From Cyclospora cayetanensis (lineage: Eukaryota; Apicomplexa; Conoidasida; Eucoccidiorida; Eimeriidae), in contig NW_020312092.1 in assembly GCF_002999335.1 (NCBI RefSeq), positions 1 to 64,000 on the forward strand: DNA of 64,000 nucleotides, written 5' to 3'. Under the pieces are notes generated by a model, which saw only the letters and a list, made by a program, of their open reading frames with translations, did no database searches and had not been told where the DNA came from. The position numbers were made by a program, and so were the translations under genes. Shown one piece after another: positions 21,201 to 33,420 of the stretch. Position 1 is the stretch's first letter, and the number at the start of each line of letters is the position of its first letter.

Positions 21201-24200
21201 ATTGTTTGTCTTGCGTGCAGTGGCGACGGCCGAAGCCACGGGGCGCCTGGTGCTGCTTTTGTTCGACAGAAGAGAAGACCCAGTGACACCGCTGCTTAAC
21301 CAGTGGACGTACACCGTAGGTAGCAGCAGCAATGTAGCAATAGCAGCAGCAGCAATATAGCAATAGCAGCAACAGCAATGTAGAAATAGCAGCAGCATCA
21401 ATGTAGCAATTGCAGCAACAGCAATGTAGCAATAGCAGCAGGAGCATCAATGTAGCAATAGCAGCAGCAGCATCAATATAGCAATAGCAGCAGCAGCATC
21501 AATATAGCAATAGCAGCAGCAGCATCAATACAGCAATAGCAGCAGGAGCACCAATATAGCAATAGCAGCAGCACCAATATAGCAATAGCGTTGCTTTATC
21601 TGCACGTTTAGCAGCCTTCGCCGAACTCTACGGGAATAACAGCTGAGCGCGACTTCTTCAGGCTCCCCGCGCAGATGGCTAAGGGGCTTTCAGAGGATTG
21701 CTGTGGGAGCTGGGGAGGAGGAGAGGGAAAGGAGGAGGAATCTCGCTTGCATGCGGAGGTTTGTCTCGAGTGCTGCAGGGTGCTCTCATTGCGGAAGAGT
21801 GAGATGCGTCTCCGAGCGATGCTTTTTTGAGCGCAGGCAATGGTGCATGAGCTGCTTGGAATTCGCCACAATCGGGTTGATCTGCATAAAGTCTCAGGCA
21901 TTGTGGAGGACCTCAAGGAAGTTGTTCTTTCCACGACTCAGGACGAGTTTTACAAGGCGGTAAGCTGCGGCGCTTTGAGCCGATCAGTGGATTTTTCGGC
22001 TGCTTTCAAGCCGCGCAAAAGTTTTGCTTTCCCGCATGCATCGTTGCCTCTGCTTCTGGGGCAAAGGGGCTTAAAGGAGGACGCCGTACAGAGCGCTCTG
22101 CTCAGAGCCTCAGGTGTCAAATCAATGCCTTTGCGTCGAAGCGATCGTGAACGCGGTCTGTACGACCGCTTGGTTGGCACCTTGCGTTGCTGCGGCCTCT
22201 GCAGAATTGCATGGCAAACTTTGGCGATCTGGGAGTTGCAGTGAAGCAGCACGTCAACGAATACCAGGAAAAGGCGAGTTCGCGTGATAGAGAAGGGCCT
22301 GCGTATCTTGTAGCGCTGCGCGACTGCCTGTGCAAAGCAGCGATCCACGAAAAAGCCTTCCTGAGCACCCCACTATTACCACGATGCCTTTGGCTTTGGC
22401 AGCGAGGAAAAGAGGGGGAAGTGCCTGAGAGGCTTCTGCATGGGGCTATCGTGTGTGCTTCGTGGTTCAGACAAAGACGCATGCGCAGATCACATCGCTT
22501 GAGGCGATGCGCAACTTCATTGAGCAGTATCCAGAATGCAGGAAGATGTCGGGTATGTGGAGTTGGCCTCCTCTAAAATGTCTTTCCTGGCTTGCGCTCT
22601 GCAGAAGCAATTTTTTATCCCTCCTGTTGGGGGGTTTCCTCGCTCGTTTCGCCGCTGCATGCGGCTGTTGCGCGCGTCTCCCGCCACTGCCCCCCTGTAT
22701 TGTGCTGGCCTCCTTCCATTGCTGCTGTTTTCTCTCAGGCTCTGTATTCAAGCACGTGACGATCATTCACGAGCTCTCTCGTCTTGTGCAGGAGCGGCAG
22801 CTGCTGCGCGTGTCAGAATTTGAGCAAGACCTCTCGACCCGGGAGGCAAGGGGAGAGCATCTAAAGACGATTCTGGAATTTCTTAGAGACGATACCATCA
22901 CCAACATGGATAAACTGAGGCTCGCACTCCTCTACGCTATCAGGTGCGCATGCTGCGTGCCTGTTGATTTGTCCTCTGCGGCTGCCTCCTCTTTCTCCTC
23001 CCCGCTTTCTCCTCCTTGATGCCTGCTCTCTCTGGAAGTCACTCTCCTCCTGCTGTTGCTGCTGCTACTGCTGCTGCTGCGGTGCCAGAAGAACGCATTT
23101 CGCTGGTGCCCTCTTGCTGTTGAGGCTGGCCAGAGTGGCTTGCAGGGGTCTTTTGACGCGCAATTTTTTGGCGGGGAGGGCGTGCTGCTCACCTGCTAGG
23201 CCGCTTGTATATGCATCGTATAGCGGAGGCAGCTGCAGAGCATAAGCCGCTTGACTTTGCGCGAGGAATGGAGCCGCTTTTTGCATGGCTGCGTGTGTCG
23301 CACGCTCAGGTATGAAAACGACCCCAGCGTCGCTTCCCTCAAGGGCGAGCTGCGCAGGGCTGGCTTGGAGGCGGAGGAGGTGCAGCTGCTGGAAGCCATC
23401 ACGCAGTATTCCAACGCGGCGATCCGCAGCGGCGATTTGCTGCAGAACAAGAGCTTCTTGGCAGTTGCTAAGAATTCCATCACGAAAGGGCTGCAGGTCA
23501 GCTCACCAGGCCCCTCCTGTGACGCCTCGGCTTCCGAGACAGCGGAGACAGACAGAGGGGTGGTGCTGGGCTGTTGTTGTCACCCTCTTTTGGCGCGTTG
23601 TTCGTGGCTGTCTCGTCCGTAGAAGACTGCACGCCGCGCGGATCGCTTCCTGAGAGGGAGGCAAGGGTAAGGGGGCTACTGCTGTTGTGCGCACAGGGCG
23701 TAACGAATGTCTTTACCCAGCACAAGAGCCTGATGTACTCAGTGGTGGATTGTCTGATCAAAGGTGAGAAGGAGCCCGCGCAAGAATTCCCAGTGTGTCT
23801 GCTCTTCAGGGGGGAGGTAGCCTCTGCGTACAGCTGCTGAGGGCAGGTGTTGACGGAGGGGTGGACAGCCAACCCTCTGCTGGCAGGGGGTCTGTTGTTG
23901 TTTGCTCGTCCATTAGCGGCTGCTTGCGCATGCCACGTGCATAGCCACGTGTGAAACGGGGCCTTCGCAGCTGCCTCATCATACAGTGCAAAAAGGATGA
24001 TTTTCAGTGGCCCCCTTTCGCTGCGGATGGCTGGCTGCCGCCTTCAGAAGTGTCGTAGACTCCATGGTTTGTAATAGACCTCCTCAAAACCACCGTCTTC
24101 CCCTGCCTTACTGTGTGCATTTGGGTATATATTTATATGTTTTTTGCCTATCGAATCAGGCAGATTGAAGGAGACAACTTACCCCGTCCTCCAATCTCAC

Positions 24201-24755
24201 CCCAGCCCGTACGGGGCCGCCTCCGCAGGCACGCCTTTAAAGGAAAAGCTGCAAACTGTAAGTCCAGTGAACAACCCTTGAACACCCTCTCTTTTGAAGC
24301 TTCAGGACCTTAGGTGCCTTCACAGAGGCTGTGGTGCACAGTCCGTGTCTCTTTTTTCGCGTAGAGCTCTGCCTAGCGGTCTGTGTGCTTGCTTCCCTTC
24401 CATACACTACGCGTATGTGAATATGTGCAAATGTATCTACGCACACGGGCTTGCCGGAAAGAACGGCGTATCTGCGGATTTTCCTCCCTTGCCTGCCTCT
24501 CCCCACGCATCCGCCTCCGTCGGCTGTCTTGCTGAACTTTCTTGCGTGTGCAAGGTTGTGGTATTCGTCGTGGGAGGGGCCACGTACGAAGAGGAGCGAG
24601 ACATGGAGGAACTTAGTAGGGCCTCAGGGGTGTCTGTAATGTTGGGAGGTACCACCATGCTGAATTCTCGCACCTTCTTGGCAGACGTCTCCCAGCTCAT
24701 AAAGGGGCACACCCTGTCTACTGCCATTCCAGTATCAGCATCCTGGCGCCCCTAG
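18300..24755 (+). CDS. VPS45: VPS45-like Sec1/Munc18 protein
   Basis: SM-family protein that clasps a syntaxin and promotes SNARE assembly in endosome/Golgi fusion. Thirteen exons: 18300-18455, 18785-19084, 19628-19708, 20617-20827, 21221-21315, 21837-21959, 22205-22273, 22471-22552, 22739-22943, 23310-23496, 23697-23763, 24160-24257, 24555-24755; all phases agree and give about 624 residues (family about 570-580). Landmarks: [12 protein letters not shown] near the start, FLRPTSENI, the hallmark [17 protein letters not shown] followed by [54 protein letters not shown] and [13 protein letters not shown]. The Gln run around residues 95-99 is an Eimeria-type insertion. ATG 18309 in the same frame is an alternative start. 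Intron 7 probably uses a GC donor. Introns 1 and 5 carry minisatellites. Confidence 0.95.
18599..18699. repeat. TAGGTGTGTG/TAGGTTTGTC repeat in VPS45 intron 1
   Basis: Tandem array of related 12-16-base units (TATAGGTGTCTGTG, TAGGTGTGTGTG, TATAGGTTTGTCTG). The combined period is about 28 bases in its second half. It lies wholly within the first intron of VPS45. Confidence 0.88.
21316..21592. repeat. TAGCAATAGCAGCAGCA minisatellite in VPS45 intron 5
   Basis: About 13 imperfect units of TAGCAATAGCAGCAGCA with CATCAA or ACAGCAA spacers. It begins right at the donor of VPS45 intron 5 and fills half of that intron. The CAG-type triplets here are interrupted by TAG/ATA, so they cannot be translated as homopolymers in the + frames. 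Confidence 0.92.
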
Positions 24756-25609
24756 GGAAGACTCCCCTCTCTGGGAGCTTTCTTGAAAGATTTTGCCTCC
24801 CTTCTTCCTCTTAAAGAGCTGCTGGGGGGCAACAAAAAGAGGGGGCCTCGCATCGGCCTCCCGGAGGCGGGTAAGCCCCGCCCGCTGCGCACGGCAAGGC
24901 GACCCCTTGCCGGCTGCCAGAGGCTGTACGTACACCTCGCGCCTTCTCCCGGTCGAGGCGGCAAACCTAATCTCCCTAGTGTGGAGTCCTTGCTGCCTTT
25001 TACTGGTGCGTGCTGGTGGGGGCGTCCTCCTCTGGCACCTAAAGAATGCAGAAAAGGGGTGGAAGCCGTGCAAGTCTGCAGGTGTCGTGCCTTGCGCGTG
25101 TTTCAGCGCGAGGAGCTCTGTGCGGACTTTCTCTGCCCTTTTTTCCTTCAAAACAGGCGCATGGGTCTCCGCAGTGCAGCACCGGGCCTGTGCAAGGCAC
25201 TGCGCAACTAGCGGAGGCGCGTATGCGGCTTCGCAATCGACCAAGTCTCGCGTAACGAGCACTTGGGATCTGAACACTAGTGAGCTAGGACCTTAGGGGG
25301 GTTAAGCTTCTAGCAGCACCCCTAGTGCTCCGCCTTCGGGCGTTGCAATGTGCTGCCGCAGGCAGCCAACAGGACCTGTAGTAAAGGAGCCCTAAGCGTG
25401 CTCTATTAGCCCTCGAACGCTATACGACGTGCAGATGATGCTCCTCTGCTAAGCAGCTGGCTGTCGCCCTTTCTTTCTGTTTACCCTCCGTTTTACTGCA
25501 TGTGCACAACCCACCAAGGCTCATATTTGTGGGGAGAGGTCTGGCCATCGGGGCACACTCACCCTGCCAGTGAGCACACACACGAACACCCTGCGCTCTC
25601 CCCCCTCCG
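24756..25609. other. Convergent intergenic spacer
   Basis: Between the 3' ends of VPS45 (+) and the coiled-coil gene (-). Open frames are shadows without splice support. An AGGGGGGTTAAGC stretch at 25295 and C-rich runs are the only visible features. It presumably holds both 3' untranslated regions. Confidence 0.5.
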
Positions 25610-28600
25610 TCAGGTTTTCCTAAATGCCAGTCTGGCGCGTGGATGTGTTTTCTGTAGCCTCTCAAAGGCCGAGGGGAACCTCACGGCGATCTCGCGCGCC
25701 AACTTTGCTGCCGCTGCACTCTTGTTGAGGGCCCCCAAGCGGCGTGTGCGACCCCAGGGCAGGTCCAGGGATACATCCATGTGCGAATCCAGGTCATATG
25801 AAGAGAGATCCGAGAGACTTCCCGCAGGATCCATCTGACTGCCAGTATCACTGTAGCCCTGAAGGCCCCCCTCCCTAGCAGCAGGCGCCTCATATCCGAT
25901 AGTGCGCGCGGGAGACCCCCGCCGTCCCCTCCGGATACCCTCAACGCACGCATGCATAGATCGGCGAATCACCGAGGGGCTTCCTCGCGAGGGGAGCGAT
26001 CGCACTGATTCCTCGCTTCTTCCCGAGCAACTGGCCTCGGTGGATCCAGGAGAGGACACACTTCCCCCTGCAGGCATCCCTGCACACAACGCCACACGGG
26101 GCTGTGCCACGCGGCGGCTAGACGAGGCCCTTCTGCATGCGGCAGCAGCAGCCGTCACACGAAGCTCTTGAGCTGCGTGCCGCATGAGCTGCCTCAGCTG
26201 CTCCACAGTGCCGCTCTCCGCAGCCTTTGCCGGCGAACCGTCCTTGCTGTTGCGACAGGCTGCTTCTGCGCGCGCTAACCTCCCAGGCCGCGGGAGCCCC
26301 CCCCCTCCAGAGAGCCTCCTACACGACAGGGGCACCGACGGCTCATACGGGTTCAGTGGCAGCGGGAGCAAGTCGTAGCCTACGGCTGCCAGTGCCTCCT
26401 GCATCTCCTGCCCTGCATCTTTGCGTGAGATGCCTGACAGACCGCTGCCGGGGGATTTCCGTGAAGGCCCCCCAGAAAGCGCGGCAGGACGCTGGACGCC
26501 GTCACACACACTCAGAGGGGCTGAACACGCAGCCTGGTTCACGATATAACCCCTGAGATCGCGAATAAGCTTTTCCAGAAATCGGATATACGAACGCCAG
26601 CGCCTCAAGGTTTCACTTTGTTGCTGCAGGGCTGTAGCGTCTCGCTCTCTCTCGCGGCAGAGGCCACTCACGCGCTCTTGAAGAAGCGTCACCTCCTCCT
26701 GCCGATTCCGCAGCTGCTCCTCCATCAACGCACTTCGCTCCTCTAGGGACCGAAGAGTAGCCCGTAAACATCCAGCCTCCACCTGCGCAGACGCACAGCG
26801 CGCATCAACACCGTGCATGATGCACATGGGGATGAAAGGCGCACAGCCCGAGGAGTTCTGCGGTGACTCCTCCCCTCGCTGCTCGGCTTTTCCTGGTCTC
26901 CTGCAGACGTTGCTGAAGGCAGGAATCGCAGAGGCCGAGACAAATACGCCTCTTGAAGGGCCCTCATGGACATGCACGCTACTCCCTGGCAAGCCACGCT
27001 GTTTTCATATGGGACTCTAGAGACGTTCGGCAAGTCATCAGCAGCACCTGTGCCTCCTGCTTTTCGGCCTGAAGTCGCAGCCTATTGTCCAGCTGCTCCT
27101 TCAGTTGGCTCTGCAGCCTCTTTTCCGTTTGCTCGAGTTCACGAGTCTTGGCAATCTGAGCTCCTCGGGCGGCTGCTGCCTCTGCCCCCTGAATGACTGC
27201 TTCCGTAGCGCAGCTGCGAACTTCTTGCTGCCGCTGCGCTAGCTCCTCGCGGAGCTCTATGCAGCGGGCTTGTAGATCTTCCAGCTAGAAGGCACACATC
27301 CACAGCAGATAGATACGCAAACACACAGCCTCAAGTGTACATCGAACCCCCTGAGCAGCTCTGCACGGCATCCAGTTCCAGATGTGCAGAAGCGCACTTT
27401 CATTAAAGCCAAAACGGTAGTAGCAGGCTCAGGAGCAGGGAAATGCAGCCAGGCAGGGATGCACAGAGGCACACACGCACTTGACGCATGCTCGACGTAG
27501 CATAAGAAGACGCCAGTGCAGTGCGTGCCGTCACAGGCATATATATGTACATATATATATATATATATGCAAAGATGCATGCATACGCATCCAAGCACCG
27601 GGGTAAGGTGAGCTGTCCCGGTTGGAAGAAGGTACTCAGCAGTTAAGAATTAGCGCTGAAGAAGGGCGCAACCCTCCAGGTCAAAACTGATTGTATAGTG
27701 AGGCCTGCGGTGCCCTGAGGCACTGTCATGCGTCTTTATGCATCGCCACACAGGCCTGTCACTGGAGATTTCGTAGGGATGTATTTCTGGGTGGATATGC
27801 ATGCGAGGGGCACGCCAAGAAAGGACGCGCTTGTTCCCCTCGGCTCTGGCCACCCTAGAGCTGCCCTACCTCTGCTTTTCTGGAGGCCTCGTTGCATCTC
27901 ATTAGCCCCAGCTCCTCTCTCAGCTCAGCTGCTTCTTGTTGACTTTGCTTGAGAGCTAGAGTCTGGAGCTGAAGCCGCCTCCGAAGGGCCTCAGGATCGT
28001 GCGACGCGAGCTCCTCAGCTTCCGCCTCCTCCGTCAAGGCGAGCGCCACGGGGATGTCGCCTGGACACGACGCATGAGACGCATGCAGGAAAATCATGGG
28101 ATTTCGCCAAAAGGAAGCGCTTGCTTGAGCTGAACAAAGCAGCAATCTGCTTGTACGTATGCCTCCTTAAAGGCCCAACGGTATGACGCGTGCCAAGCTC
28201 ACCGGGCTTCGGGCAGCAGGCATTCAGGTAGTCGGCCTCGTCATGCATGCTTCTTATTTCTTCCTCCTGATCCCGCAATTGGCGCTTGAGCATGTCCACC
28301 TGGCATTTCAAAATGGCGGTGTACGTACTCTCTGCGGGACTCTTTGCCTCATGGGGGCGCCCTGTGACGGCCCCCCATGCATCCTTCCTGGCAGCGCGAA
28401 GTTTCAAGTTTTCCTTTTTTAGAACCTTGGCTTCGTATAGAAGCTTCTCGAGAATCCTTTCCACGTGCGTTAGGCGATCGCTCCCTTCTGGATTCTCTGC
28501 GAGCCCGTTTCCTGCGGGGAAGGCTTCTTCACTTTCCAGAGCTAATGCCTCAACACCTTCAGAGAAGCTCATCTGGTCCTTCAGGGCAGGCTGCGCTTGC

Positions 28601-29109
28601 GATACGCACGCGGAAGCGTTCAATCTGCAGGAATCACGCGTGGAGTGTGGACGAGAAGAAGCGGATATACGATGATCCGGGGAGTGAGAAGCCCCCCCGG
28701 GCACCTTCTTCGGCTGTACGCAGCGCCGCACGGGGCCTTGCTGCGGTAAGACCTCAAAAAACTGATTTCGGTTGCACTGGCCGTTTCGGAAGGTTAGAGG
28801 AGATCCAGGATTCATATCACGGGAAGTTGAGACTGCGCGATGTTGCGATCTCCCCCTAAAAGGCTGGGGACGCTGCGTATTGCCGGCCCCAGCCACACCA
28901 ACAGCTCGCCTCGACTGGCGAAGGCCGTCGGAGTCTTCATTGGAATGCTCGAGAGAAAATGGTTCCTCTGAGGGCTGCGTTTCCTCACAGCTTTGTAAGG
29001 TTGGAGTTCGGTGTCCAGCGGCGGAGAATCGATGCTCTGGATCTCCTGTGGCGAAGGGCGGTGCACGCTCATATGGACGCCACCAGCTAGGCTCTGGCAC
29101 GGGAGACAT
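25610..29109 (-). CDS. Long coiled-coil protein
   Basis: Four exons: 29109-28203, 28060-27870, 27284-27048 and 26782-25610, about 835 residues. Borders are CCG|GTGAGC, GAG|GTAGGG and CAG|GTGCTG with YAG acceptors, and the phases agree throughout. The N-terminal 200 residues are Ser/Pro/Arg-rich and disordered. Coiled coil runs from about residue 210 through exons 2 and 3 into exon 4 (VERILEKLLYEAKVLKKENL, LTEEAEAEEL, LEDLQARCIELREELAQRQQ, LRSLEERSALMEEQLRNRQE, WRSYIRFLEKLIRDLR), broken by short gaps. The C-terminal 270 residues are Ser/Arg/Gly-rich and end in a short basic helix (REIAVRFPSAFERLQKTHPR). The architecture suggests a centrosomal, basal-body or cytoskeletal scaffold. That is inference only, and I recognise no family motif. 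An in-frame ATG start is present at 29109. Confidence 0.8.
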
Positions 29110-32100
29110 TTCCTCAGCATAAATGCATCTAGGAGGAAATGCGCTGCGCTGCGGAAGGCGAAAACTGTGGGTCCCGATTTCCCATCATGGACACACGAGG
29201 CGGTGGCCTTCAACACCTCGAACGTCTCATAGAAAGCAAATCGAAAGCACAACAAATTACTTGGATGCCAGCCATTACGCCGTAGCGAATTTTCCGCCTC
29301 CGCGAGGAAGATACAGCTTTGCCCTTGGATATCGTAGTGGTGCTTCTCGAGGTCCTAATGCTCGGGAGCTGCGAAATCGAAAGCCAGCAGGGTGCCCATT
29401 CGATTCCCAATAGTCACATTTGCTAAAGTCATGGTGACTTTGAAGCCTTAAATCGCGAATTTAGTCGGAAGATCAGCTGCATAATATACGCCAAGCACAG
29501 TTGGTTTGCTGCTGTCTGGAAACGTGCAGAGATGGGCCTGTTCAAGAATGCCTTCTAGAAGAACCCAGGACGAATAATGGTAACTGTACATCAAATAGAC
29601 AGCAATTCATACTTCAGCAAGACGGAGCGAATACCACACATGCAGCACTTCCATGGGCGACGGGCCGGTCAGCAGTGCTGGTGCCCATAGGTCTTAATGG
29701 TCTTTTTCAACTTCATACTGTGTATTCTTCCGATAAGCCTCATGTTTTAAGCTCATGAAAGTTTTTAGTCATTTCTTTCACATCGTAAATTCCCAGGACA
29801 TCTTTCGGGACTTTCCCTCTTGCGCGCTTCCACTGGGAACAGTTTGCCGTGCCGCCCACTCCACATGTAGATTTCAGGTGTTTGCTAGTGCCAATCGTCA
29901 TTACAATTAACATGTACTTATTCTACACCCGTGTCATTAGGTTTAGCCCCACTGAATTCTATTCTGTCTCACGGATGAATACCTTGTTGCCTAGTTTGCG
30001 CGTTGTCACCGCACCGTAAGAGTGAGAGAGTGCCTCAAATACATTTGAAGCATAGTCTTTAGTGCCAACGCTATAGGAGAAAGCGTCTCGAAATTCTCTC
30101 TCTATCTGTAAAATAGGTTCGCAATTTGTGACCCCTGCATAGTATATCCTAACTCTGTGTGCCGCTAAGGTATCGAGCCGTCCACTGTTCCTCACCCACG
30201 ACCGTACTGATATCTAATTAAGTTTTCAGCCACTAAAAGCGTAGCTTTTCCAGAATTCTACGCTTTGTTGTGTAGGACAGGTAACTTCATACTGTAACAG
30301 GAGCGTCTGCATGTGCGCTAAGTAACCATATGCAGAACAGGATGCTATTGTCACGAGTGTTCAAAGGTTGCAGCGGAATCCAGCTCTGTGATCTTGCCTT
30401 CTCGTGGGTTAAACACAACGAGGCGTAAACATAAAAAAGTGAAACTCGTTTAAACATCAACTGCTAAATATTTTGATCGGTTTTCGAGTTTGGTAGTGTA
30501 GCTCTAGTCTCATATTCTCTGCTTTGAGACTGCTAGACCCCAAAGCATACGAACGCTGAAGATATCGTTACTATGTAGTTATTTTACACACCTAGATCTT
30601 CATTTCGCTCTCACCTCGCAGGTTTCGGCATAATTGGAGACGGGACAGCCATGGCGGGAGTTGCTGTGCCCTCTGTGCGAAGCAGTATATCAAAATTATC
30701 AATTAATAGAATTGCGGGGACCAAAAAATCCTAAACGACCTTCAACATTTAACTCACACCAGAAGCCCAAATATACAACGCCAACACGCTTTAGTAACAA
30801 AAATGGCAGGCCCTCGGCATACGCAGGCCCCCAAAGGCAATGCGCTCGACAGGCAGCTATGGTAGGTGGCTCCTGCGGGGCCTGAAGTCCTTTTAGGTGG
30901 TAAGCTAGTTGGTTTTAAAGCAATGCCCACAACAGCTCCCGAAGCATTTGTGAGCAACTATGCGTGCTTTTACTTCATTAATCTGTAAGTATCGCCATAC
31001 ATTTCTTGGAATACGTTGGTTTTAGCCCTTCAGGTGCTCTGTTTGCTGGACTCCTGCTGGCTGGGCTTCCTAACCCTGTTCGTAGGCTCTAGTCCCCTTG
31101 TCTGTTTCCCGCAGTACGGAGATCTGGAGAGCTATCTTGCCTCCTAACTCTTTGCCCGCTTGTCCTAGCAGCAACAAATAAGAGTACAAACTGCAAGTCG
31201 TCGCATGGCGAATTGTTCAAGCACTATTTAGAACATAGAGATATGAAACTCCCCTGGAGTATAGAGCCTCAGAGAGAGGCTGATGTAATGCAAAAGCATG
31301 GGGCTCGTGGGAGATCTTTCTTCACAAAGTCCCAAGCACGCTAGTGGTAGCCTGCTAAGCTACACCTAAACTCTACCTACTCCGCTATATACATATATAC
31401 ATAGCTAAGAATTGGCACAGCAATCAAGGCTAGTAACCAGATCAGGCACTAGAATGGCGCCCATATTTAGGTGTATTCATTTTTCCCGCCTTATCACACC
31501 GCATAGAGTCCCATTTGCTGCATTGGGTACTGCTACCAGGTTTCAGTGAAACGATGAAAACAACGAGCAGTTGTTTTGTAGAGCCTCGTAGCCTTCTTGG
31601 GAATGAACAACGCCCACTGCTACGCCATTTATATTGGCTTAAGGATAAATGATACCCAGGATCAGGAAGGGCAAGTATCCGAGGAGTTGTGATACGGCCA
31701 ACTAGGGTCCTTGCTGTTGCATGGGGCATTTTAAGCCTACATGCATGAAGTTTCCTAGAGTAGATCGGTCAAAGGAGAAACAATCCGAGCAAACAAATGA
31801 ATGTTGTTCCAATAGTAAGATGCAAGCCAATAAAATATCTCGATTTATGGGGAATAGACAAATTGCATTTCTGTGTCGTTTCCTCGGATGCTAGATTTAC
31901 TTCGCACGAAGTGTGAAGAAGCACTAGCAAATCTGGACCACAGTTATCAAGTTGTATCAGTGCAGAATTAGCCTGGTGAGTGTATCCATGGGCAGGAACA
32001 ATTTTTTAGTCATCTTCACCGAGTCACGACTTACGTATGAGGCTTCGCACTACTCTTATGCACTCTGTTTATTCGCCAGAGAGCCTGCTCCCCCCTGACA

Positions 32101-32444
32101 CAGTCACTTTGTTCAATTACTTCAGCTTTGCTCATGTGCTTGCAACTCCAGAGTATCAGTGATTTTCCGACAATAAAAGCAGGTGCGTCTTTTGAGGGGA
32201 TACCTGAGGCTGCTTTGGACCAGGGGTGCCCTCTGGCTTTCTTTTCTTATCCATCTTAACCTGTACGCTAAAGGTGGTGGACACAGGCTCCACATCCCAA
32301 AGTTCTATGTCCCATCTTGGTTCCTTCTTTTCATCTATCGGCAGGCGTTCTGCTCCTCTGCTCTCGGAACATAAAGTAGTCCATCATCTGTGAAACCTCT
32401 ACTGATCGACTGTTCGATTGCTGAGCGGATTGCTTGGCAACCAC
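29110..32444. other. AT-richer gene-poor stretch
   Basis: Base composition changes here: long CAG and G/C runs stop and mixed AT-rich unique sequence begins. A minus-strand frame at 30195-29959 (contains LAAHRVRIYYAGV) is weakly reminiscent of the tail of LTR-element polyproteins, but not enough to call. I see no supported gene otherwise. Confidence 0.45.
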
Positions 32445-33420
32445 CTAAAGTGATGCCCTAGGTAGACCGCAGATGAACCAAAAAAAATGTTCTTCTGCTG
32501 TGTGGCTTTTGTCAACCAAACTCACGAATTCCTCGGAATACCTATCTGGTGATACATGTTCCTGCATGAGTCCCTTCAGGTCTCCCAAAGCTACCTGTTG
32601 ACCTAATCTTCGCAGAAAATGATAGGTTAGGGTTGTAAGAAGGCTTAAAATGTAGAAATCCGTGCAGGGAAATGACGTGCGTACATGGATAGCGCCATCA
32701 TTGAAGTGGTTCGTTTCCAACAAACATGCTACGAGGAGCATCTGCTTCGGTTTATATGTGGGGTACACAAGGAGGTCCATTTCGAACCCGCAGATAAAGT
32801 CCCCGAGTACTGCTGGTCCTCACGCTCGTCATACTTTTCTGGTCAGCGTAACATCGCTGCCTTATTCATGATGCCTTGTGGGATGCCAAAGCGTGCCCTT
32901 TCACCAATTGTGGAGCTACTGCGTTCACATTAGCTTGCACGGCGGCCTGTGTTGCCTCAACAAGCGTTGCAGCACCGTCAGCTTCCATCAGCAGAGGGCG
33001 TTCCCCCAGACTATTGCCAAAGAAACTAATGAATTGATGAATAGCTTGACTGAAAGCAGACAGTTTTTGTAGGGAATACTGGCATCCCAGTAAACCCGCA
33101 ATCAGTGGCCGAGCAGAAGAGCGCTGCATCGCATCATAGCCTTTGCTATCAAGTGATAGACTCGGTATCAGATGTCTGTAGGAAAAGACATTTTGAACGA
33201 AGGCACAGTACGAATCTTCTACAAAGTCATCAAGAGAGAGAAAACCATTCCCCCACCTGTTCGTGTCCCGCGCTTCCTGAAAAGTGCAGTAGGACAGCAT
33301 GTGCGGGACTCCGGTCCACTCTCTAGGCATGCCGAGCATTCGCAGCCAGCTACGCATAGCATCTACTTCAGTCGCGCACAACGATGCTTCTGGTTGCAAC
33401 GATACAACAGTAGTGTGCAA
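32445..33420 (-). mobile_element. Degenerate gag-like retroelement fragment
   Basis: Two minus-strand open segments lie close together. The downstream one (about 32780-32445) has the layout of a retrotransposon Gag capsid block: a run with LRRLGQQVALGDLKGLMQEH, then SEEFVSLVDKSHTAEEHFFW, then FICGLPRAS. This mirrors the usual order of leucine-rich helix, a YxxxF segment, an acidic break and a G-L-R/P motif in the retrotransposon gag domain. The upstream segment (33420-32866) contains Trp- and Ala-rich helices with no clear match. There is no zinc knuckle, protease or flanking LTR that I can see. It lies 22 kb from the pol relic and on the other strand, so it is probably a separate insertion. 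The assignment rests on pattern similarity only. Confidence 0.35.

Noticed and set aside
25046..25296. + strand frames between VPS45 and the coiled-coil gene
   Set aside because: Cys/Arg-rich composition without splice support. The region is a convergent 3' spacer.
29959..30195. Possible chromodomain-like tail of an LTR element (minus)
   Set aside because: The resemblance is limited to a few residues and there is no adjacent integrase core.
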